The notes: generated from the letters alone by a model not told the origin. Positions 43,496-54,100 are shown, counted from the stretch's first letter. The stretch: 64,000 nt of DNA from Odiellus spinosus (GCA_963920705.1 OY987240.1:5606766-5670765), one strand, 5' to 3'. Numbers and translations: made by a program.

Positions 43496-45554
43496 CATTA
43501 ATGGTTTACGTGATAGTAAAAAAATGGGGGAATTCATAGAATGGGGTAAAAAATTAGATGTTATTCTTATTCAAGAAACGCATTGGTCGGCGCGTCATGT
43601 TGCACAATTTAAAAAAAAATTTTTTGGTCAGTGTATCTTTTCCAACGATGATGAAACAGGGTTTAAAGGGGTAGAAATTTTATTTGACCCCCGTCTTGAT
43701 TTACGTATTTTAGAGGTAACCTCTCTTATTCAGGGTCGGTTATTGCGTGTGACAACCCGTTATAATAATGACGATTATACGTTTCTTAATTTTTACGCTC
43801 CTAACAACGAATTAGACAGAGAACTGAACTTTGACATTCTTGAGAAGGGTTGCCCCATGGGCCGCTTAATTATCGGCGGTGATTTTAATGACATTATGAA
43901 TCGCGATTTAGATAGACAGCCCGTACCTGTCGCTCGCTGTCGTTCATCAGTCACTCGTTTGGCTCTCTTAATTAATGCTTTAAATCTTTGTGACACATTT
44001 CGGCTCAAACATAAAACCAGTTTTGATTTCACGCGTTCGGGATATGTGTTCGGTAAATTTATCCGGTCTCGCATTGATTATTTTTTTGTACGATCTTCCG
44101 ACTCTTCGAACGTACGTCAGGCCTACATCGGCGAGTGCCCGCTTTCCGATCATCGCGCCGCAATTTTGAACTTCGATTTTGAAGGTGTTGCCCGTGGCCC
44201 GGGTACTTGGTCCTTTAACGATTCTCTCTTGGATGATTCGACTTTCACCAAGTGCATTGAACGCATTATCCAACGCAGCCGTTCTACCTCCGATTATTAT
44301 CATGATATTTTTCGCTGGTATGAAACACTCAAGACAACACTGCGTGATTACGCGATGTTTTATGGCAAAACCCGTACTTGTCGGCGTCGGGCGACTCGGC
44401 TTGCACTTTCTAAACGGATCGAAACCCCTGGCCTTCACCTACCTTTCCACGCTACCGCCAAGGCGGAATTTCAAGCTGCTACACTTGCGCTCAAGGAACA
44501 CGACCTTTATGACTTACGGGGCGCAGTTATCCGCAGTAACACTGAATGGCGGGACCTGGGAGAGCAGCCTTCAGGTTATTTTCTTGGGCTTGAGAAACAT
44601 AGACAAGAACGCCGGTGTATCAAATCCTTGCGGTCGCCTGATGGTACCTTAATCACTGAGCCAGCCACCGTCCGTCACACGATTTTCGAGTTTTATCAAA
44701 CCCTCTTTCGGAAGGACCATAGTGTCATCGCCGATGCCAAACATTTTACTGATCTGGTACGGGATCGTCTTCCCGCAGCGGCCAACGAATCATGTGACGC
44801 ACCAATTACTTGGGACGATATTAAGGAGGCATTGGCCTCAATGACCCCTGGCCGCAGCCCTGGCTACGATGGTCTAAGCGTCCGCTTTTGGCGTTTTACC
44901 CTTCCCCTTCTCAAGGATGATTTCATGCGTCTGCTCGGTGAGGTTACGGCCACTGGACAGTTACCTGCCTCCTTGACTCAGGGTATGGTCGTTTTGTTGC
45001 CGAAGGATGGTGATCCCTCTCTCCTTACAAACTGGCGGCCGATAACTTTACTCAACGTTGATGGGAAGATTAATGCCAAAGTCTTCGCCACTCGCCTCTC
45101 CCAGGTTGCCCCCGACTTCATTTCCGCGTGTCAAACGGGTGCCATTCGCCGTCGCGACGTTTCTGCCACTCCTCGGTACCTTTCAGACGTAGTAACGGGC
45201 TTGCGGTTAACGGCTCACCCGGGAATATTGCTCAAAATGGACCTGCGCAAGGCTTATGACGATGTTGATTGGGGTTTCCTCATGCAAACTCTCGCGGCGT
45301 TCGGTTTTGGGGGTAATTTTTTATCCTGGATGGAAATATTACTCACCTGCAGTAGCACCGCCATTAAGGTGAATGGCTTTGTCACTGACTTTTTTCGTAT
45401 CGGGCGTTCCGTCCGGCAGGGTTGTCCGCTCAGCCCGCTTCTATACGCGCTTTATACCGAACCATTATGCCTCGCCCTATCCATCTCGCCAAGTATACCA
45501 CGTCAAATGGTGGGAACACATGAAGTTCCACCCATCTTCCAGCACGTTGACGAC

Positions 45555-46412
45555 AACACTTTGGTATTGGCTACCGAACGTTCCATCGCGGCTGTGATCG
45601 CGATTTTCAAGCGTTACGGTACCTTTTCTGGGGCGGTTATCAATGTTGATAAAAGTGAAGGTCAGTGGCTGGGATCCTGGACTTCACGCGCCCCGACTAC
45701 GATTTCTGGCATTCGCGTCTCCAGCACACCAGTCAAAATCCATGGCACGTTCCTCACGGCCGATCCAGTACTTTCCGCCTCTCTTAATTGGACGGCACCC
45801 CTTCTCAAAATTTCGGCAGTTTTACGGGCATGGAAACGACAACACTTTGGTATTGGCTACCGAACGTTCCATCGCGGCTGTGATCGCGATTTTCAAGCGT
45901 TACGGTACCTTTTCTGGGGCGGTTATCAATGTTGATAAAAGTGAAGGTCAGTGGCTGGGATCCTGGACTTCACGCGCCCCGACTACGATTTCTGGCATTC
46001 GCGTCTCCAGCACACCAGTCAAAATCCATGGCACGTTCCTCACGGCCGATCCAGTACTTTCCGCCTCTCTTAATTGGACGGCACCCCTTCTCAAAATTTC
46101 GGCAGTTTTACGGGCATGGAAACGACAACACTTTGGTATTGGCTACCGAACGTTCCATCGCGGCTGTGATCGCGATTTTCAAGCGTTACGGTACCTTTTC
46201 TGGGGCGGTTATCAATGTTGATAAAAGTGAAGGTCAGTGGCTGGGATCCTGGACTTCACGCGCCCCGACTACGATTTCTGGCATTCGCGTCTCCAGCACA
46301 CCAGTCAAAATCCATGGCACGTTCCTCACGGCCGATCCAGTACTTTCCGCCTCTCTTAATTGGACGGCACCCCTTCTCAAAATTTCGGCAGTTTTACGGG
46401 CATGGAAACGAC
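45555..46412 (+). repeat. 286-bp tandem triplication inside ORF2
   Basis: Copies start at 45555, 45841 and 46127. They look identical base for base by eye, each running from AACACTTTGGTATTGGCTAC to GGGCATGGAAACGAC. This is recent, or a read-assembly effect. Confidence 0.95.
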
Positions 46413-47528
46413 GACGTCTGTCTTTACTTGGCAAAATCACCATCATTAACAGCTTGGCGGCCTCAAAAATTTGGCATTTAGCCCGTGCTCTCTCCGTTCC
46501 GGACCAATTCATTGCCAAGGTAAAAGCCCTTTACCTCAACTTCATTTGGGGTGACGGCATGCATTTAATCGACTATAACACCCTCATTCGCCATAAAGTT
46601 TGTGGTGGTTTTGGTTTAGTCGATCTTTCCTCGAAAATCGCTGCCTTCCGCTTGCGAGAGGTGCTGGCCATGCTCAGTACCGTACTGCCTCGTCATGACT
46701 ATGACCTTCATCGCACTCTTCTATTCGAATACGGCGGACGGGTTTTTCCTTATCCGGAGCAATTTCGCGTCCCTTACAAGAAGCAATGGCTTTTCAGCAC
46801 ACCTCCACGATACGTTGAATTGCTCCAGTCATGGAGTACGTACCTTCGCCGCGAGCAATTAACCATTGCGCCCCACCAGCACATTCTTAACGAGCCTCTA
46901 TTTCACAATCCGCAGATACCCATTCCAGATCGCTTCACGAATGAAACTCGCATGTTTGCACAAGCAGGCTTCGCACGCCTTCGTGATCTTCATTACGAGC
47001 TTCGTCCGGGGTTCATTAACCCCCACGTCATTCTTGATCATTGTCAAGTCTCTTTTCCGTACGCTGATCTCACTCTATTTCATATAACCGACCTTTTCGC
47101 GGCAATTCAAGTTGTTCTTCCTCCTACATGGCTCTCGTCATTTAATCGTCGCGCGTCACCCTCGTTGCAGAATTCTTCACTACTCTCAATACGCACGGCT
47201 ACAGGAACTGACTTTACTATCACTCATGCGAAAGTACGCGATTTGTACATAAAACTTCAACCGACCGCGCCAGATTCCACCGGTGAATCGCATTGGCGAT
47301 CTTTCTTTTCGGACCCATTACCATCGTTCTCGTATCACAGCCTCGCTAACCGAACCTTTGGTCCCGCGTTATCTACGTTCAATCTCAACGTGATACACCA
47401 CGCCTTTCCCCTCAAAACTCGGCTGGTACATGCCAGCTTGGTGGTTGACAATCTCTGTCTCTTTCGCGAAACCGATCCCGAAACTTGTAGTCATTTGTTT
47501 TTAACTTGCCCTATCATAGACACTATAT

Positions 47529-48813
47529 GTTAAAAGTTTTTTTCTACAATTTTCGACATCTCGAGGACTCCCAATCTAATGGTTGCACCAGCTAGAGAAC
47601 ATTCCTTACTAATTATATTGAAACGTTTTGCTCCCACTAAAGATATACAATGCCAAGTCTAGGGGAAATGGGGTAAATATTAAAAGATTAAAAGTTATTA
47701 AATAAAAAGGGTTTCGCAGGAGCAAGCGGTTGTCATTGGTTAAATAGATAAAAATAATAATTAGTATAAGAAATAAAGGTATGACTCGGGTAAATAGATT
47801 ATATCAAAAGGTTTAATAAAATATATTTGGGGCTTAACCCTTAAAACCACTATGGGCCAAATAAATAATATTAACAATAATCTAAACCAATATATAATAA
47901 TAAAATAATATAAAGACAATAAAACCATGGTGCACTCATGTATAAATTAAATAAAGAAGATTTGAAGGCTGGTACCCCTGATAGAAAAATAAAACTCACG
48001 AATTCAACCGGAGAGTTTGAAAAGCGCGCGAAATATTATTTCGCGCACAAAACGCGCACAGGCGTCAAACTTGATGTCGCGCCCCTCGCGTCCATCATAA
48101 AAAGCGAGGGAACCACGTCCCTTCTTTTAATCGCGATATCGCGGATTAAAATATATAATTGAAATAAGTTTAAATTAATAAATAGTTTAGAAGTTTCGGT
48201 ACCTCCGTGATACGTCACGGAGGCACCATTTTGCGACCAAGATCTTTTTCGACTTGTCCGAACCTCGGGTCTTAGAATTCTCTTTCTTAAAAATAGTTTT
48301 TCAAGGCGAAGTTAAAATAGAATATAGTTTTTGGGTATTCGCTTCCCCCCGAATAAAGCTAGTTAAAAGCTTGAGTTCTGGGAAGCGACCCATTAAGAAA
48401 AAGGACGCGGGCGCTATCCCTTGAAGAATTTCAAAGATAGCGAACCCGGTGAAAAATAGTTAAAGATGTGAGCCCCGCGCGCGTGGCACAATGGGCTTCG
48501 CGAACGAGAGCTACACACAAAGGATCAGGGGATTCCAACCTTCGGGTACCAGATAAGAAAAAATAATTGCTACCATGCCGCTGTATGCGCGGGCCATGGC
48601 AACTAAAAGGAATTACAGTTTTCTTAAAATTAAATACACATGGGACCCATTTTAAAACCGAAGCCCCATGTGCAAGAAAAACTGTTACAATTGCTACCAT
48701 GCCGCTGTATGCGCGGGCCATGGCAACTAAAAGGAATTACAGTTTTCTTAAAATTAAATACACATGGGACCCATTTTAAAACCGAAGCCCCATGTGCAAG
48801 AAAAACTGTTACA
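47529..48813. mobile_element. Unclassified 1,285-bp insertion with ATAT duplication
   Basis: ATAT flanks both sides (47525-47528 and 48814-48817). Removing the insert plus one ATAT rejoins the LINE frame (GACACT-ATAT-TTCATAAGG). The ends are loosely inverted: GTTAAAAGTTTTTTTCT against the complement of AGAAAAACTGTTACA. The interior has several strong stem-loops, including GCGCGAAATATTATTTCGCGC (48025-48046) and CCTCCGTGATACGTCACGGAGG (48205-48226). A 124-bp tandem pair lies at its right end. No protein was recognised. It could be a non-autonomous DNA transposon or a solo LTR. Confidence 0.75.
48565..48812. repeat. 124-bp tandem pair
   Basis: AATTGCTACCATGCCGCTGT starts at 48565 and 48689. 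Both units end AAAAACTGTTACAA, which is also the end of the enclosing insertion. Confidence 0.95.
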
Positions 48814-49197
48814 ATATTTCATAAGGCTACTAATGATTATGGGTATTCCCCTCTCCTTTGGCGTAGCATTTATATAGTTATCAGTGTCGTTAAAAACGAA
48901 ATTTGGAAATTTCGCTGTCGATTGTCCGTTAGTATAACTTTAAATAACCCAGACCAATGGTCCATGGCACGCTTTTTAGCAGGGACGCGAAGGGAGATAC
49001 GAAGTATCATTAGGGTTTTTACACATCGCAATAAAGTCTGTGCAATTTCTCCCATTTTAGAAACTTTTATTTCATCATTAATTTGATTTTAAACCATTGT
49101 CATGACTTCGTTGTAATACTGATATTTATATATACATATTCTATCTGATGTTTTGTACTCTTTTTGTTGAAAATAAAAAAAAAAAAAAAAAATCACG

Positions 49198-49243
49198 TCC
49201 GCCTTACGCGCGGAAGGTCACAGGTTCGAACCCTGGTAGATAC
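49198..49243 (+). pseudogene. tRNA-Val-like 3' part (TAC)
   Basis: The remainder of the copy begun at 42280. The 5' base pair lies in the duplicated TCACG. Stem TCCGC/GCGGA, loop CTTACGC (anticodon TAC), box B GGTTCGAACCC, acceptor 3' strand TAGATAC. Confidence 0.88.
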
Positions 49244-49321
49244 AATGTTAAACTTTTATTGATCTTAGGTATTTTATGTTATTTTTACTTTTATAAAAGA
49301 TATACAAAACCTGCAGGATAT

Positions 49322-49393
49322 ATATCTATGGTGTAGTGGTTATCACGTCCGCCTAACACGCGGAAGGACCAAGATTCGAGCACTGGTAGATGC
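49322..49393 (+). tRNA. tRNA-Val-like (AAC)
   Basis: Intact anticodon arm with loop CTAACAC. Acceptor ATATCTA/TAGATGC is weakened at its end and the T stem has mismatches. Confidence 0.55.
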
Positions 49394-49471
49394 AATGTTA
49401 AGCTTTCATTGATCTTTGGTATTTTACGTCATTTTTGCTTTTATAAAAGATATACAAAATATGCAGGATGA

Positions 49472-49543
49472 GTATCTATGGTGTAGTGGTTATCACGTTC
49501 GCCTCATATGCGGAAGGTCTAAGTGTCTAGTCCTGGTGGATAC
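49472..49543 (+). tRNA. tRNA-Val-derived copy with CAT anticodon
   Basis: Body as in the Val copies but loop CTCATAT gives CAT. Box B is degraded (AGTGTCTAGTCC). Probably a pseudogene with a drifted anticodon rather than a Met tRNA. Confidence 0.5.
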
Positions 49544-49623
49544 AATGTTAAACTTTCATTGATCATAGGTATTTTATGTCATTTTTTTCTTTTATAAAAG
49601 GTACAGAAGTTCCTGTTGCTCAA

Positions 49624-49695
49624 GTATCTATGGTGTAGTGGTGATCAAGTCCGCCTAATTCGCGGAAGGACCAAGGTTCGAGCCCTGGTAGATAC
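49624..49695 (+). tRNA. tRNA-Val-derived copy with AAT anticodon
   Basis: Acceptor GTATCTA/TAGATAC perfect, box B GGTTCGAGCCC perfect, loop CTAATTC gives AAT (an Ile anticodon). The D arm is altered (GTGATCAAG). Confidence 0.55.
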
Positions 49696-49773
49696 AATTT
49701 TAAGCTTTCATTGATCTTTGGTATTTTATGTCATTTTTGCTTTTATAAAAGATATACAAAAGATGTAGGATAA

Positions 49774-49845
49774 GTATCTATGGTGTAGTGCTTATCACGT
49801 CCGACTAACACGCGGAAGGACCAAGGTTCGATCCCTAGTGTATGC
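49774..49845 (+). tRNA. tRNA-Val-like (AAC), degraded
   Basis: Anticodon AAC with one closing mismatch (TCCGA/GCGGA). Acceptor 3' strand TGTATGC pairs poorly. Confidence 0.5.
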
Positions 49846-49923
49846 AATGTTAAAATTTCATTTAACTTTGGTATTTTATGTCATTTTTGCTTTTATAAAA
49901 GATATACAAATGGTACGGGCTAA

Positions 49924-49995
49924 GTATCTATGGTGTAGTGGATATCACGTCCGCCTCACACGCGGAAGGACCCTGGTTCGTGCCTTGGTAGATAC
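49924..49995 (+). tRNA. tRNA-Val-like (CAC)
   Basis: Acceptor and anticodon stems perfect, loop CTCACAC. The T loop is changed (GGTTCGTGCCT). Confidence 0.6.
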
Positions 49996-50073
49996 AATAT
50001 TAAGTTTTCATTGATCTTTGGTATTTTATGTCATTTTTGCTTTTATAAAAGGTACAGTAGTTCCTGTACTTAA

Positions 50074-50145
50074 GTATCTATGGTGTAGTGGTTGTCACGT
50101 CCGCCTAACATGCGGAAGGACCAAGAGTCGAGCCCTGGTGTATAC
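50074..50145 (+). tRNA. tRNA-Val-like (AAC)
   Basis: Anticodon stem perfect, loop CTAACAT. Acceptor 3' strand TGTATAC (two mismatches), as in 28891-28962. Box B is AGAGTCGAGCC. Confidence 0.55.
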
Positions 50146-50223
50146 AATGTTAAATTCTCATTGATCTTATGTGTTTTATGTCATTTTGGTTTTTATAAAA
50201 GATATACAAAAGCTGTAGACTAA

Positions 50224-50274
50224 CTATCTATGGTGTAGTGGTTATCACGTCCGCCTCACATGCGGAAGGTCTAA
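50224..50274 (+). pseudogene. tRNA-Val-like, truncated at a palindrome
   Basis: 5' two-thirds with loop CTCACAT (CAC). The T arm and acceptor 3' strand are replaced by the palindrome beginning at 50275. Confidence 0.75.
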
Positions 50275-50464
50275 GATACTTCAGCAACAGGAACTTCTGT
50301 ACCTTTTATAAAAGAAAAAATGACATAAAATACCTATGACCAATGAAAGTTTAACATTGTATCCACCAGGGGGTGGATACAATGTTAAACTTTCATTGGT
50401 CATAGGTATTTTATGTCATTTTTTCTTTTATAAAAGGTACAGAAGTTCCTGTTGCTGAAGTATC
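50275..50464. repeat. 190-bp near-perfect palindrome within the tRNA array
   Basis: 50275-50367 is the reverse complement of 50372-50464 with a 4-bp centre (AGGG). The arms are spacer sequence of the tRNA-like unit (TTTTATAAAAGAAAAAATGA and its complement). It marks an inversion junction. Confidence 0.95.
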
Positions 50465-50531
50465 TATGGTGTAGTGGTTATCGCGTCCGCCTAACACGCG
50501 GAAGGACCAAAGTTCGAGCCCTGGTAGATAC
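50460..50531 (+). tRNA. tRNA-Val-like (AAC)
   Basis: Acceptor GTATCTA/TAGATAC and anticodon stem perfect, loop CTAACAC. One change in the D region (TTATCGCG). Confidence 0.62.
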
Positions 50532-50609
50532 AATGTTGAGCTTTCATTGATCTTTGGTATTTTATGTCATTTTTGCTTTTATAAAAGGTACAGTAGTTCC
50601 TGCACTTAA

Positions 50610-50681
50610 GTATCTATGGTGTAGTGGTTATCACGTCCGTCTAACATGCGGAAGGACAAAGGTTCGAGCCCTGGTGTATAC
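50610..50681 (+). tRNA. tRNA-Val-like (AAC)
   Basis: Loop CTAACAT, one wobble in the anticodon stem (TCCGT/GCGGA). Acceptor 3' strand TGTATAC. Last unit before the array ends at CACAAGTTGGGAAACC. Confidence 0.55.
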
Positions 50682-50734
50682 AATGTTAAATTCTCATTGA
50701 TCTTTTGTCATTTTTGCTATTATAAAAGATTTAC

Positions 50735-50768
50735 ACAAGTTGGGAAACCAAAATAATACCTCCCCGAC
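50735..50768 (+). other. Border motif of the tRNA-like array
   Basis: AAGTTGGGAAACCAAAATAA then TACCTCCCCGAC. The complement of the same string borders the minus-strand array at about 28800-28835, and a partial copy lies at 35911. It looks like the terminus of a repeat family that carries the array. Confidence 0.65.
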
Positions 50769-50829
50769 AACAACGTGATGTTAACTAACCTAACCTTACC
50801 TAAAATATTAAAATTTATGGCATTTGTGG

Positions 50830-51117
50830 AAGACGAAGATTGAAAGCAAAAAGAAATAATATCTCAATTAAACACTAAATATATTAAACCAATAATTCTT
50901 ATCAAGATAAATTTGAATGCAAAAGAATCAAACTTAATTGAAAATAAAATTTTGAGAACCAGAGTCGGAAAAAAATTTGCTGAATAATGAATTAATTTTA
51001 ATATAAATGCGTATCGAGTAAAATATGCAAGGTCAAGGTTCTTCTTTTAAAACCATATAATAATTTTGAAGGCTCTAGAGTATTTGCAGACCAAGTAACG
51101 CCAATAGGCAAAATATT
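50830..51117 (-). repeat. Repeat family X, left part split by element Y
   Basis: AAGGTCAAGGTTCTTCTTTT, AAAACCATAT and AGACCAAGTAACG match 27950-28160 inverted. The sequence breaks at CAAAATATT, and its continuation (CACATTGAACCTATATGC) lies at 55303. Confidence 0.75.
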
Positions 51118-54100
51118 ATTCTTAGAACCCGGTAGGGTTCTATGTATTGGGCCCATCATCATCTGTAATGCTATTTTGATTTCCTAAAAAATTCAGTCTC
51201 TAGCCAATCAAAACGCTCCATTCTCCCATAGAATAACATTAAAATCGACTCTTTCGAGGACAAGTCCAGTGATTGACAGAACTAAAAGAGGAATTATTTG
51301 TTACAGATATAATCACTTTTAAATGGTAGAGCAAGTTTCGAATGTTGAACTTTTCAAGTTTCATTTAAAAATATTAAGTCTAAGTATTTTAAAATTAATT
51401 CTAAAGTTGACCCTTTTTTTGGTACTTAGCTGGTTTCGCGCATGGCCAAATCGTAATGTTATTCTATGGGATTTGGTTTTTTGAAAGTGGCTTACCTTTC
51501 AGATTTATTTTCTAATACTTCCGGATATTTTTCAGACTTGGATTTTCCGTGTGGTATGAATTAAGATTCGAGCTTTATTTTAAGACTAATTTCATAGTTT
51601 TACACCAATTAGATGGCCCACAATCTATTTATGAAAACGGAGGGAACAACAAGGCGGAGAAATAGATTCGCCAAAAACCTAAGCCTAATTTGACAAATTA
51701 GGCTTAGGTTTTATATGGCTTTTTAAAATCACGAGCACGAGCGCGCGCGCTTGATTTGGAGTCTATGGGTATTGAACTCTAATGACTTAATTTCTCCTTC
51801 TTCATATTTTTGCCGTTTATAGACTGTGACCAAACTAATGGGTATAAAATTATGAAATTAGTCTTAAAATAAAGCCTGTAAAATATTTGGAAGCATTAGA
51901 AAATAAATCTGAAAGGTAAGTCTCTTGCAAAAAATCTAAATCCCATAGAATAACATTAATTTTCAATTTCTCCGCCTTAAAAGTACTCTCCTTTTTAAAA
52001 ATGAGTGAAATTCCGAACGACTTGCCATTCCGAACGGCAATAAGGAAGGTATTAACATCAAAAATAATGAAAAAATTAATTGGAATTTGGTTTAAAGGGC
52101 AATGGGGAAAATATAAAGATTTCGCTGCGGCTGTCGGAGGTATTAACATCAAAATTGCTGAAATAATTAATTTAAATTTGGTTTAAAGGGCAATGGGGAA
52201 AATATAAAGATTTCATTGCGGCTGTCGGAGGTATTAACATCAAAATTGCTGAAATAATTAATTTAAATTTGGTTTAAAGGGCAATGGGGAAAATATAAAG
52301 ATTTCACTGCGGCTGTCGGAGGTATTAACATCAAAATTGATGAAAAATTTAATTTAAATTTGGTTTAAAGGGCAATGGGGAAAATATAATGATTTCGCTG
52401 CGGCTGTCGGAGGTATTAACATCAAAATTGGTGAAAAAATTAATTTTAATTGGGTTTAAAGGGCAATGGGGAAAATGTAGAGATCTGACTGAATCAAGTG
52501 AGGCTGCCCCAGCTATTAACATCAAAAATTATGAAAAAGTTAATTTTAATTGGGTTTAAAGGGCAATGGTAAAAATGTAGAAATTTGACTAAATCAAGTG
52601 CGGCTGCCCCAGCCATTAACATCAAAAATTATGAAAAAATTAATTTTAATTGGGTTTAAAGGGCAATGGTAAAAATGTAGAAATTTGACTAAATCAAGTG
52701 CGGCTGCCGCAGCTATTAACATCAAAAATTATGAAAAAATTTAGTTTAATTAGGTTTAAAGGGCAATGGTAAAAATGTAGAAATTTGACTAAATCAAGTG
52801 CGGCTGCCCCAGCTATTAACATCAAAAAAATGTAAAAATTAATTTTAATTGGGATTAAAGGGCAACGGTAAAAATGTAGAGATTTGACTGAATCAAGTGC
52901 GGCTGCCCCAGCTATTAACATCAAAAATAAGGAAAAATTAATTTTAATTGGGATTAAAGGGCAATGGTAAAAATGTAGAGATTTGACTGAATCAAGTGCG
53001 GCTGCCCCAGCTATTAACATCAAAAATTATGAAAAAATTAATTTTAATTGGGTTTAAAGGGCAATGGTACAAATGTAGAGATCTGACTGAATCAAGTGCG
53101 GCTGCCCCAGCTATTAACATCAAAAATAATGAAAAAATAAATTTTAATTGGGATTAAAGGGCACTGGTAAAAATGTAGAAATTTGACTGAATCAAGTGAG
53201 GCTGCCCCAGCTATTAACATCAAAAATTGTGAAATAATTAATTTTAATTAGGTTTAAAGGGCAATGGTAAAAATGTAGAGATCTGACTGAATCAAGTGCG
53301 GCTGCCCCAGCTGTTAACATCAAAAATAATGAAAAAATTAATTTTAATTGGGATTAAGAGGCACTGGTAAAAATGTAGAGATTTGACTGAATCAAGTGCG
53401 TCTGCCCCAGCTATTAACATCAAAAATAATGTAAAAATTAATTTTAATTGGGATTAAAGGGCAATGGTAAAAATGTAGAGATTTGACTGAATCAATTAAG
53501 TGCGGCTCCCCCAGCTATTAACATCAAAAATAATGTAAAAATTAATTTTAATTGGGATTAAAGGGCAATGGTAAAAATGTAGAGATCTGACTGAATCAAG
53601 TGAGGCTGCCCCAGCTATTAACATCAAAAATAATGTAAAAAATTTTTTTAATTGGGATTAAAGGGCAATGGTAAAAATGTAGAGATTTGACTGAATCAAG
53701 TGCGGCTGCCGCAGCTATTAACATCAAAAATTATGAAAAAATTAATTTTAATTGGGTTTAAAGGGCAATGGTAAAAATGTAGAGATTTGACTGAATCACT
53801 TTTTAAAGGGCTAGTCTTTTAATATAGAAGTTAACACTTTCGTGTTAGACTGAAGTGACAGATATTATATCAAAAATGTCTTTGCGAACAAAGACCCAGA
53901 AGGACATGTTATGGCCTTGAATGTCTGAAGTGACAGATATTTAATTTTCTTTTAAAACATTAAATTTAAATACAATTAAATTTTCTTTTAAAACATGAAA
54001 TTTAAATATAATTAGATTTTCTTTTAAAACGAAATTTAAATATAATCACAATCTGGCACGATTTAGAGTTTCAAATTTCAATACAACTGATTTTATTCAC

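Larger units (their letters stand above)
43470..49086 (+). pseudogene. LINE ORF2, endonuclease-reverse transcriptase, doubly interrupted
   Basis: Starts at ATG 43470, inside the end of ORF1. Residues 1-230 are an APE endonuclease: Asn9/Asn11, Glu36 (IQETHW), GGDFND at 136-141 and SDHRA at 226-230. The RT follows with PGRSPGYDGL, NWRPITLLN, MDLRKAYDDVDW, RQGCPLSPLLY and the catalytic HVDD at residues 692-695 (usual YADD). Directly after that motif lie three identical 286-bp copies (45555-46412). As 286 is not a multiple of three, the frame breaks in copy 2. The frame then runs to 47533 near a Cys/His segment (ETCSHLFLTC), stops at an insertion, and resumes at 48818 with LLWRSIYIVISVV to a stop at 49086. 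Subtracting both events leaves 3,756 nt, an exact codon multiple (1,251 residues). Confidence 0.9.
42306..49192 (+). mobile_element. Tx1-like non-LTR retrotransposon inserted in a tRNA-Val-like gene
   Basis: Starts GAGACGCGAGTTTG at the base of the anticodon stem and ends in an A-rich tail (49167-49192). TCACG (or ATCACG) is duplicated on both sides (42301-42305 and 49193-49197). It has two overlapping ORFs. ORF1 has two CCHC knuckles. ORF2 has an APE-type endonuclease and an RT with L1/Tx1-like motifs (NWRPITLLN). The Tx1 clade contains several sequence-specific families that target multicopy RNA genes, so the target here fits. Two later events disrupt ORF2: a 286-bp tandem triplication and a 1,285-bp insertion. 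Without them the element would be about 5.0 kb. Confidence 0.92.

Noticed and set aside
43980..44438. 152-codon minus-strand frame opposite the LINE ORF2
   Set aside because: Shadow of the endonuclease-coding strand.
47529..48813. Solo LTR of a retrotransposon (reads TGTTAAAAG ... TTACA)
   Set aside because: The T of TG belongs to the duplicated ATAT on the left, and a clean TG...CA with 4-6-bp duplication could not be placed. Kept as unclassified.
49472..49543. tRNA-Met (CAT anticodon)
   Set aside because: The body is that of the tRNA-Val-like array with a degraded T arm, so a single-base anticodon change is the simpler reading.
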